This document shows, in pieces, positions 27,450 through 35,574 of a stretch of 64,000 nt of DNA. The position numbers and the translations under genes are program-made. This stretch comes from Clostridiales bacterium (GTDB lineage: Bacteria > Bacillota > Clostridia > TANB77 > CAG-508): assembly GCA_003507395.1 (NCBI GenBank), contig DNVW01000006.1, forward strand, positions 51,043-115,042. Reading direction: 5' to 3'. The notes below the pieces were generated by a model that saw only the letters and a list, made by a program, of their open reading frames with translations, was not told the origin of the DNA and did no database searches. How positions within the stretch are numbered: position 1 is the first letter of the stretch; every line of letters starts with the position of its first letter.

Positions 27450-27815
27450 ATGAATAATAAAATTACATATCATAAAGAGGGAGATTATTATATTCCTGAT
27501 TTATATTTAGAAAAAGAAAATTATAAAAATGATTATCAAATTGGAAAGTATGGTCATTTAAGATTAGAATATTTAAAGAATCACAAAAAAGCTGAATATA
27601 CTATAATGCTTATGGATGGGACTTTAAGAAAACATATTGTAAAAACTGATATACAGGCTAAAAAAAGACTTGAAATACTTATGAAACTAATGTTAGATAA
27701 AAATCCTATTGATGAAAACTTAAAAGATACTGAACCGTTGAAATGGACTGGACTTATGAATAATTATAAGCATTTAGCGGAAGAAATTATATATTCTGAA
27801 CTAATTTATATTTAA
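27450..27815 (+). CDS. tnpV: TnpV family transposon-encoded protein
   Basis: 121 aa, start after GGAGG. It has the family layout: an N-terminal ITYHKEGDYYIPDLYL, a central GKYGHLRLEYLKNHKKAEYTIMLM, and a C-terminal WTGLMNNYKHLAEEIIYSELIYI. TnpV proteins accompany Tn4451-like mobilizable elements; their role is unknown. A second copy is at 51588-51941. It converges on the thrS-like cargo, with a shared terminator between. Confidence 0.85.
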   Translation: MNNKITYHKEGDYYIPDLYLEKENYKNDYQIGKYGHLRLEYLKNHKKAEYTIMLMDGTLRKHIVKTDIQAKKRLEILMKLMLDKNPIDENLKDTEPLKWTGLMNNYKHLAEEIIYSELIYI

Positions 27816-27836
27816 ATTATAGTAATATTGTAATAG

Positions 27837-27864
27837 AAAAAGCCCGATATATAGGGCTTTTTCA
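27837..27864. terminator. bidirectional terminator between tnpV and the thrS-like gene
   Basis: AAAAGCCC / GGGCTTTT stem with T-runs reading in both directions, placed between two converging genes. Confidence 0.85.
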
Positions 27865-27870
27865 AAAAAA

Positions 27871-29412
27871 CTATATTTGCTTATCTTGATTTATTTGATT
27901 TTTTATCATATTAATAAAATCATCTATTTTCATGATATTTTGTTCTGGACTTCCAAGTTTTCGAAAACTTACAGAATTGTTTTCAATTTCTTTATTTCCG
28001 ATTACAACAGTATATGGATTTTTAATATCATTACTAACTTTTATTTTCTTATTTAAAGTTTCGCTACTCTCATCCATTTCAACTCTAATATCTTCATTTA
28101 ACAATTTATCCATTAATTTTTTGCAATATTCACTATGAGCATCATTATTTACAGGAATAATATTAACTTGTACAGGTGAAAGCCATATTGGTAATACTCC
28201 CTTAAATTGCTCTAATAATAAAACTAGAAATCTTTCATAAGAACCAAGTATTGCTCTATGAATCATAACAGGGATTTGTTTTTCTCCGTTTTCATCAATA
28301 TAAAATAAACCAAATCTTTTTGGAGTTGCAAAATCTAGTTGAATTGTTGGAATTTGTATTTCTCTTCCCAAAGCATCTTTAAACATAAAATCTATTTTGG
28401 GTCCATATAATGCAGCTTCGCCTTCACAAACTTTTGCATCTAAGTTTAATTCATTACAAATATCTTTAAGTATCTTTTCACTTAATTGCCAATCTTCGTT
28501 ACTTCCAATATATTTTTCAGAATGTTTGCTATCTCTTAATGATAATGAAACCCAATAATTGTTCCATAATCCCATTTTTGAGTAAAAATCTCTAATTATA
28601 TTATACATATTTATAATTTCATCTTTTACTTGATCTATTCTACAAAATGAATGACCATCTTCTACAGTAATAGCATATACCCTTGACAAACCACCTACAG
28701 AACCTTGTAATTCAGCCCTATATTGTTTATCTGATTCCATATATCTTATAGGCAAGTCTTTATAGCTACGAATTTTTGAGCTATATATTTGTGTATGATG
28801 TGGGCATTGCACAGGTTTTAAAACAAATTCATGACCTTTAGGAGAACTAACCCTAAATAATTCATCATTAAATTTTTGTGCATGTCCAGAAGTTTCAAAT
28901 AAACTTATGTTAGCAAGTGATGGACAGCTAACTTTTTGAAATCCATATTTTCTACATATTTTTTCAATTTGCTTTTGTAGTTCATCTTTTACAATTGTTC
29001 CTCTTGGAGTATATAGTGGTAATCCTGCTCCTAAAAAGTCTGAAAAACAAAATAAATCTAAATCTTTTCCTATCTTTCTATGATTTCTTTCTTTTGCATC
29101 TTGCAAAAAGTTTTCATATTCTTTTAAATCTTCTTTTGATTGAAATACTTTCCCTGATATACGATTAATCATCTCATTATCAATGTTTCCATCAATATAT
29201 ACGCCACTAATTCTTAATAACTTAATATATAAGCTACTTTCTTTTTGTATTTCTTTTTCTAACTCATCTAAATCATTTTCTCCAATGTTTTCTGCAATTT
29301 TAAAGTCAAAGTGAAATTCATTATCATCTGCTACAATTTTATCATGTTCAACTTTTCCATATTTCTTAATAATTGTTTTTTTGAGCCATTCTGCTCCTTT
29401 TTCATTTAACAT
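27871..29412 (-). CDS. thrS: shortened threonyl-tRNA synthetase on a mobile element
   Basis: A 513-aa class II synthetase with a complete catalytic core: motif 1 region ERNHRKIGKDLDLF (108-121), LKPVQCPHH (198-206), motif 2 YRAELQGSVGGLSRVYA (231-247), GEAALYGPKIDFMFKD (331-346), TIQLDFATPKRFGL, and IHRAILGSYERF (384-395). The three zinc ligands expected for ThrRS are there: Cys203, His254, His385. The anticodon-binding domain follows (about 412-513). The TGS domain and most of the editing domain are missing, with no HxxxH editing site, against about 640 residues in housekeeping ThrRS. It would charge tRNA-Thr without proofreading. It is cargo between tnpV and the mob region and may replace an inhibited host ThrRS (for example as resistance). 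Two leader ORFs and a terminator lie upstream. Confidence 0.85.
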   Translation of the reverse strand: MLNEKGAEWLKKTIIKKYGKVEHDKIVADDNEFHFDFKIAENIGENDLDELEKEIQKESSLYIKLLRISGVYIDGNIDNEMINRISGKVFQSKEDLKEYENFLQDAKERNHRKIGKDLDLFCFSDFLGAGLPLYTPRGTIVKDELQKQIEKICRKYGFQKVSCPSLANISLFETSGHAQKFNDELFRVSSPKGHEFVLKPVQCPHHTQIYSSKIRSYKDLPIRYMESDKQYRAELQGSVGGLSRVYAITVEDGHSFCRIDQVKDEIINMYNIIRDFYSKMGLWNNYWVSLSLRDSKHSEKYIGSNEDWQLSEKILKDICNELNLDAKVCEGEAALYGPKIDFMFKDALGREIQIPTIQLDFATPKRFGLFYIDENGEKQIPVMIHRAILGSYERFLVLLLEQFKGVLPIWLSPVQVNIIPVNNDAHSEYCKKLMDKLLNEDIRVEMDESSETLNKKIKVSNDIKNPYTVVIGNKEIENNSVSFRKLGSPEQNIMKIDDFINMIKNQINQDKQI

Positions 29413-29439
29413 TTTTATTCCTTCTTTCTTTAATTTATT

Positions 29440-29529
29440 TTAATAGAGGGATTTTAAATTATTTATATTAATATTTCTTTTGGTTTTTGTTTTGGTATCG
29501 GTATCAGTATCACTTTTGTTTTCGGTCAT
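29440..29529 (-). CDS. Thr-rich 29-aa leader ORF just upstream of thrS
   Basis: ATG at 29529 is 9 nt after AAGGAG (29539-29544); ATGs at 29535 and 29538 are in frame but closer. The peptide begins MTENKSDTDTDTKTKTKR and holds 6 Thr in its first 16 residues, four of them ACC. It stops 27 nt before thrS. Its last codons include UCCCUCU (complement of 29445-29451), which could pair with the thrS ribosome binding site AGAAGGA (complement of 29419-29425). Reads as a regulatory leader peptide; alternatively a small acidic/basic protein. Confidence 0.6.
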   Translation of the reverse strand: MTENKSDTDTDTKTKTKRNININNLKSLY

Positions 29530-29554
29530 AGCCATCATCTCCTTTTAATTTTTA

Positions 29555-29602
29555 ATAAAAATACGAGGTCTATTACAATTTTTCGATTGTAGTAGACCTC
29601 GT
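29555..29602 (-). terminator. strong intrinsic terminator inside the thrS leader
   Basis: A 17-position stem, ACGAGGTCTA-TACAAT against ATTGTA-TAGACCTCGT with a single mismatch, and a 6-nt loop. On the minus strand it is followed by ATTTTTATT. It lies between leader ORF 1 and the thrS-proximal ORF, so transcription must pass it to reach thrS: a candidate attenuator. Confidence 0.75.
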
Positions 29603-29629
29603 AACTTAAACTATATATTTTAAGATACA

Positions 29630-29707
29630 CTAAAACAACCAATTACTATATATAATTGATTTAATATTTGTTAATTCGGTTGTGATTTTTAATTGTTTGC
29701 TTAACAT
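29630..29707 (-). CDS. 25-aa leader ORF with Thr codons before the terminator
   Basis: ATG at 29707 follows GGGAG with 9-nt spacing, stop at 29630. The peptide MLSKQLKITTELTNIKSIIY... has Thr codons ACA ACC ... ACA at 9, 10 and 13. The RNA of these codons (ACAACC-GAAU) can pair with AUUGGUUGU near the end of the same ORF, so a ribosome waiting at the Thr codons would change the fold ahead of the terminator. Typical layout of an amino-acid attenuation leader. Confidence 0.55.
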   Translation of the reverse strand: MLSKQLKITTELTNIKSIIYSNWLF

Positions 29708-29739
29708 ATCTTTTTTCTCCCTCTATTTAATATAATTAT

Positions 29740-29768
29740 ATTCTAGCATATTTTTCTAATAATGTAAA
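29740..29768 (-). promoter_or_regulatory. promoter of the thrS leader transcript
   Basis: On the minus strand, TTTACA (complement of 29763-29768), a 17-bp spacer, then TAGAAT (complement of 29740-29745). The start would fall near 29733, just before leader ORF 1. Confidence 0.55.
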
Positions 29769-29839
29769 TAAATTATTAAAAATTTTGTTAGAACCTATTT
29801 TGCAATTCAAGATTTTCACAATTAATTTTCGAAATTTTC

Positions 29840-29868
29840 TTGATTTTTCGGGCAATTCGTGATATAGT
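29840..29868 (+). promoter_or_regulatory. promoter reading toward the structured region and mobV
   Basis: TTGATT (29840-29845), a 17-bp spacer, TATAGT (29863-29868). Divergent from the thrS leader promoter. Directly after it comes a GTATCAT/ATGATAC hairpin (29873-29892). Confidence 0.5.
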
Positions 29869-29874
29869 GTGTGT

Positions 29875-30362
29875 ATCATAGAAATATGATACTGAAAAAT
29901 TGAATATTGATATTCCTCTTTACTCATTTAGAGGAGCCATTAGAGTTAAAAGTGCCCGAGTTAGTGTATGTTTTGTTTAAGGGCAATGAATTTAATGAAT
30001 AATAAGTGCTACAAAATATCATGTTTGATTTACTTAGGAAAACACATTTAAAAGTGAATATCCTTAAAATCTGCTAAATTTTAAGGAAAACTGACATTGC
30101 CAAAAGTAATAATGCTTTAGGTTTGTTAAATAATGCTAAAAATATGGTTTTTAGTATTTGATTTTCACGCAATATTTGTGTCTGTAAGTAAATCAAACAC
30201 CTTTAATCATTTACTGATTAAAGTGATAAAGAAAAATTATTATGTAGGTATGCTATTAATTTTTCAGTTTGTAGAAAACGAAACTTATTAGTTATTAAAT
30301 ATCTTATGGTAATAAATATATAAGGTTTCGTTTTGATACAAAAAAGCGAAGCCTTTTTTGTA
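29875..30362 (+). ncRNA. candidate large structured non-coding RNA, about 490 nt
   Basis: No ORF is present, but paired arms are dense. A 15-bp long-range helix joins 30022-30036 to 30185-30199. Inside it are TCCTTAAAAT/ATTTTAAGGA (30061-30087) and CTAAAAA/TTTTTAG (30136-30154). After it come CTTTAATCA/TGATTAAAG (30201-30223), AAAACGAAACTTAT with its near-complement (30275-30334), and a terminator-like 10-bp stem ending in CTTTTTTGTA (30337-30362). GGCAATG (29982) and CATTGCC (30095) could form a pseudoknot. A promoter lies at 29840. It might instead be single-stranded DNA structure for transfer or replication. Confidence 0.5.
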
Positions 30363-30364
30363 TG

Positions 30365-30589
30365 GTTACAATAGCGATTGCTATTGTAACTGATGAGATA
30401 TAGACAATTTATTGGTTATATCTCTCAAGAATAATAAACGAAGATTTATTATTCTTGTATCAAATATCAAATGTAATTTGGTATTTGATATGCCCTCCGC
30501 TAGGAGCCCACTGACATCTTTGCAGACGATAGTCTGAAAGTGTCATAGTGGGTTACACACTTTGAAAAAGTTGTGTAACTGCTTCGCAG
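30365..30589 (+). other. candidate oriT: ladder of consecutive hairpins with a MobV-like nic site
   Basis: Successive stems, nearly end to end: 30365-30390 (11 bp, perfect), 30395-30424 (8 bp), 30426-30457 (13 bp, perfect), 30458-30490 (14 bp with one wobble), 30507-30552 (a bulged stem of about 19 bp), 30552-30579 (8 bp), 30579-30589 (CTGC/GCAG). At the junction 30546-30555 the sequence TAGTGGG|TTA resembles the pMV158 MobV nick site TAGTGTG|TTA, with an inverted repeat on its 5' side as expected. It ends about 100 bp before mobV. Confidence 0.6.
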
Positions 30590-30687
30590 ATTCGCCATAG
30601 TAGATATATGGATGGGCAGAAATTAGTTCTTTGAAAAGGCTTAAAAAATCCCCTCTCTTGCATACCTGCAGGAAAGGAAACGCACTT

Positions 30688-32130
30688 ATGGGCAAAACAA
30701 ATTATTCTGTTGCAAGAGTTGTAACCTATACAAAACAAAGTATTGGAAAAGCAGAAAGACACAATGAACGAAAAAATAAAGTATATTCCAATATGAATGT
30801 TGATTTAGAACAAACTAAAAATAATGTTCATTACAAAACTTGCAACACAACGTACAACGAAAGATTAAAAGAATTAGTTGATACAGGTACAGTTTCATTA
30901 AGAGGATTAAAGGATAATGCTAAAGTATTTGATGAACTTGTACTAGATATCAATTCAGATTATTTTGAAAAGCACGGAGGATACGATTTTGCAAAGAAGT
31001 TTTATGAAGAAGCTTATCACTTTGCAGAAAAGGAATATGGTAAAGATAATATTATATCTGCTGTTATGCACGCAGATGAACAAAATATTGCATTAACTGA
31101 AGAATATGGAAAACCTATTTATCACTATCATTTACACGTTATAGCATTGCCAGTTGTAAAAAAAGAAATAAAATATTCTAAAAGAACTAAAGACAAATCA
31201 CTTGTTGGAAAAGTTAAAGAAACAATTATGCAAGTTAGCCATAGTAAGAAATGGAAAAGTCAAAAAGCACTTGATAATGAAGGTAACGAAATTTTAAACG
31301 ATAAAGGTAAACCTGTTCTAATCAAGTCATATAGCCTACTTCAAGATAGATTTTATAAATATATGTCTGATAATGGTTATAAAGATTTTATAAGAGGAGA
31401 AAAAGGCTCTAATGCTGAACATTTATCAGATTTAGAGTATAAAGCTAAAAAGGAAAAAGAAAAATTACAGGCAATTACTGATAAAGTAAAAGAGCAACAA
31501 GCAAAATTTGCAGAAAATGCTTCTGCTATTGAAGAAACTAAAAAGCAAAAAAATCAAGTCCAACAAGAATTAAATGATATAAAGAAAGATGTTGATGACT
31601 ATAAAAGTTATAAAGGAGATATTGATAATATTGATGTAGGCAAATCAAAATTCTTTGGTAAAAAGATAGAACTAGATAACAATGATTATCAAAATCTTGT
31701 TAAATATGCTAAAAAAGGTGTTGTTGCAGATGTTGAAATCACAAAACTTAAAGATGAAAATATAAAATTAAAACACGATTTTAATGAACTGAAAGAAAAG
31801 ACTAGAGATTTTATTCGTGCAATTGCCTATGCTCCAACTAAAGTAATGAATTTCTTTAAATCTCTATTCAAGGAAGAAGAACAAGAAAAACAAAGACAGC
31901 TAGAACTTGCAGAACAACAAAGACTAGAAAAATTATATACACCTGCTGAAAGAGAAATTTTAGCCAATATTACAGATTATGATAAGGAATATCTTAATCG
32001 TTTTGAAGGCGAAACCAGAGAAAGAATTGAACGTGGTTTAATTGAAGAATATGAAAAAGAGTTAAGATATAAAGAAAAAATCAACTCTTCCGAATATAAG
32101 AAAAGGAGGGCTGACAGAGATGCAAGATAG
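30688..32130 (+). CDS. mobV: MobV family relaxase (Pre/Mob, TnpZ-like)
   Basis: 480 aa from the ATG at 30688, which follows AGGAAAGGAA; longer readings lack a site. Relaxases of this type nick oriT and pilot the strand through a helper conjugation machine. The N-terminal domain has NYSVARVVTYTKQSIGKAERHNER (conserved MobV start) and the metal site HADEQNIALTEEYGKPIYHYHLHV near residue 130, giving HxDE and HxH. The C-terminal half is a long coiled coil (about 240-460). A structured oriT-like region is immediately upstream, and tnpW-like and recombinase genes follow. Confidence 0.88.
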   Translation: MGKTNYSVARVVTYTKQSIGKAERHNERKNKVYSNMNVDLEQTKNNVHYKTCNTTYNERLKELVDTGTVSLRGLKDNAKVFDELVLDINSDYFEKHGGYDFAKKFYEEAYHFAEKEYGKDNIISAVMHADEQNIALTEEYGKPIYHYHLHVIALPVVKKEIKYSKRTKDKSLVGKVKETIMQVSHSKKWKSQKALDNEGNEILNDKGKPVLIKSYSLLQDRFYKYMSDNGYKDFIRGEKGSNAEHLSDLEYKAKKEKEKLQAITDKVKEQQAKFAENASAIEETKKQKNQVQQELNDIKKDVDDYKSYKGDIDNIDVGKSKFFGKKIELDNNDYQNLVKYAKKGVVADVEITKLKDENIKLKHDFNELKEKTRDFIRAIAYAPTKVMNFFKSLFKEEEQEKQRQLELAEQQRLEKLYTPAEREILANITDYDKEYLNRFEGETRERIERGLIEEYEKELRYKEKINSSEYKKRRADRDAR

Positions 32131-32383
32131 TGAAAAAATATATAGAATTGAACTGACTAATGAAGAATACGAATTTTTAGAGAATTTAAAGACTGAATTT
32201 TGTAATAAACTCTCTAAAATGAACGATGAAGAACGTGCAGAATATTTAAAAAGTTTTTATCCAGAACAAAATTTGAACTTTGAAAAAGAAATTAAAGGTA
32301 CTGTTTATAAGGTGAATACCTATTTTAATAAAGATTCGGAACACACTATATTAACTAGATTTTTTGAAATCTTCCAAAAGTAA
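32120..32383 (+). CDS. TnpW-like small transposon protein
   Basis: 87 aa. It overlaps the mobV end by 11 nt and has AGGAGG upstream, so translation is probably coupled. The N-terminal half is charged and helical. The last 35 residues (EIKGTVYKVNTYFNKDSEHTILTRF) resemble the TnpW type found next to Tn4451-like relaxase genes. Function unknown. Confidence 0.55.
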   Translation: MQDSEKIYRIELTNEEYEFLENLKTEFCNKLSKMNDEERAEYLKSFYPEQNLNFEKEIKGTVYKVNTYFNKDSEHTILTRFFEIFQK

Positions 32384-32439
32384 TAGTTTTTGTATTGAAT
32401 TTTAAGTTTGAAATATGGTATATTGTAAACACTACTTGA

Positions 32440-34164
<1,725 letters not shown>

Positions 34165-34565
34165 ACAAGCTATTTTATGGGGAGAACATTTTAGTGTACT
34201 TAACTAAAGCGTTCTCCCATTCAATTTTAGAACGTAATTCTTTATTTATTGATATTTCTCTTTTAATTGTAGATATCATATCACAAAAACCCCCTTTTTT
34301 CAATATTTTGAGGCTAATTTTCTATTTTATGGAAATTTCGAGTAAAAAAATACGGATTAACAAATTCTAAACAACAAAGTTGTAAGAATTTGTAACATTC
34401 GCATATTTATTTTGTACGGAGCTTATGCTCCTTTCAGTCGCTAATTCCTACAAAATAAAAATAAGCCGACTAAATCGACTTATATAAGTGATATGATATT
34501 CACTTTTTTCTTTCTTCAAATTCGCTTGTATGAATAACTACAAGCAGTTCGACGAAAACGCATTA
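34165..34565. other. non-coding right flank of the mobile element, hairpin-rich
   Basis: Contains a GGGAGAAC/GTTCTCCC stem enclosing a TTAGT/ACTAA stem (34180-34218), an ACAAATTCT/AGAATTTGT hairpin near 34360-34393, and an ATTTTGTA/TACAAAAT stem enclosing GGAGC/GCTCC near 34407-34456. The element end must lie between the recombinase and the tRNA, but no direct repeat marks it. Confidence 0.5.
34180..34218 (+). terminator. hairpin after the serine recombinase gene
   Basis: 8-bp GGGAGAAC/GTTCTCCC outer stem and 5-bp inner stem, 16 nt past the stop. No strong T-run, so it may be a structural element instead. Confidence 0.45.
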
Positions 34566-34641
34566 TGGAGCTTCCAGCCGGAATCGAACCGGCGACCCCA
34601 GCCTTACCATGGCTGTGCTCTACCTACTGAGCTATAGAAGC
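34566..34641 (-). tRNA. tRNA-Thr (anticodon GGU)
   Basis: A full cloverleaf on the minus strand. Acceptor GCTTCTA/TGGAAGC, D-stem GCTC/GAGC, anticodon stem CAGCC/GGCTG with loop ATGGTAA giving GGT, T-arm GCCGG-TTCGATT-CCGGC, and CCA encoded. It reads ACC and ACU, the Thr codons most used in the thrS leader ORF. It lies downstream of sigH. Confidence 0.95.
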
Positions 34642-34672
34642 ATATTTTATGTGCATATCATATACACACATT

Positions 34673-35314
34673 TTATTCAGCTATTTCTTTTATTGCTTTT
34701 TTTCGTATTCTTTGTATCGCATTATCAACTGATTTTATTGGTGCATCTAACTTTGTGGCAATTTCTACATAACTTTCACCTTGAATATATCTATTTAATA
34801 CTCTTTTTTCAAAATCACTTAACATTTTATCTATTGTAGTCTCTACTTTTGTATAATATTCTCTTTTAGTTATTGTATCTAAGGGGTCTTCTGTAGTCTT
34901 TGCATCAAATGTATCTAACAATTCAGTATCATTATCTTCTCCTTCATAAGCAACTTGGTTTAATGATAAATATGAATTCAGTGGCATATGTTTTTGCCTA
35001 TTAGATGTTTTTATTGCTGTAATTAATTGTCTTTCAATACATAAATTAGCAAAAGTTTTAAAAGAATTATGCTTCTCTGAATTAAAATTTTTAATTGCTT
35101 TAAATAATCCAATTAATCCTTCTTGCATTATATCTTCTTTTTCTGCTCCTACCATATAATATTTGCCAACTTTAGCATTTACTAAGCTTTTATATTTATT
35201 AATAAGATATTCCAATGCACATTTATCTCCAGACCTAATAAGGTCTGTAAGTTTTTCATCACTCATACTACTATAATTGAAATCTGAAGAAAAAAATACA
35301 TTTTCTTTACTCAT
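34673..35314 (-). CDS. sigH: RNA polymerase sigma factor SigH (Spo0H-like)
   Basis: 213 aa. Region 2 shows DLIRSGDKCALEYLINKYKSLV, VGAEKEDIMQEGLIGLFKAIKNF and FKTFANLCIERQLITAIKT. Region 4 shows LSDFEKRVLNRYIQGESYVEIATKLDAPIKSVDNAIQRIRKK. This is the form seen in clostridial and bacillar SigH, which controls early sporulation and stationary-phase genes. Housekeeping context; the minus-strand tRNA-Thr follows. Confidence 0.9.
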   Translation of the reverse strand: MSKENVFFSSDFNYSSMSDEKLTDLIRSGDKCALEYLINKYKSLVNAKVGKYYMVGAEKEDIMQEGLIGLFKAIKNFNSEKHNSFKTFANLCIERQLITAIKTSNRQKHMPLNSYLSLNQVAYEGEDNDTELLDTFDAKTTEDPLDTITKREYYTKVETTIDKMLSDFEKRVLNRYIQGESYVEIATKLDAPIKSVDNAIQRIRKKAIKEIAE

Positions 35315-35534
35315 ATTTTTTAGTACCCTCCTAGAAGTTTTCCTTTATGGTTGTATTATAAGGCAGAATCTCCTTTAATGTCAATAGAAAGTTACAAAAA
35401 AAGAGAGAAGATTTGAATCGATGTCTTGGCTCGTTTTCATGATGATTATTTCCTTTTTGGACTATGATATTGAATTTTTCAAGTTTCTAAATTTACAAAT
35501 CTATTATAATTTGTTATAATTTGTTCAAATGGGA

Positions 35535-35557
35535 CAATTAGGGACTGTCCCTAATTG
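35535..35557. repeat. short perfect palindrome upstream of rqcH
   Basis: CAATTAGGGAC and GTCCCTAATTG are complementary over 11 bp around a single T. It sits in the rqcH 5' region, just before GGAGG, and has the look of a REP-like hairpin. Confidence 0.6.
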
Positions 35558-35574
35558 ATACGGAGGAATTAAAA

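Noticed and set aside
29413..29740. T-box or known riboswitch upstream of the thrS-like gene
   Set aside because: No T-box consensus was found; the leader has two small ORFs and a plain intrinsic terminator.
29736..29927. 63-aa minus-strand frame starting MSKEEYQYS
   Set aside because: No ribosome binding site precedes it, and the thrS leader promoter and the divergent mob promoter both lie inside it. A weak possibility only.
30275..30589. CRISPR array or tandem repeats
   Set aside because: The repeated element is pairing, not sequence: every hairpin has a different sequence and length, and there are no spacers or cas genes.
30553..30762. 69-aa minus-strand frame opposite the mobV start
   Set aside because: It overlaps the oriT-like hairpins and the mobV coding start, with no ribosome binding site.
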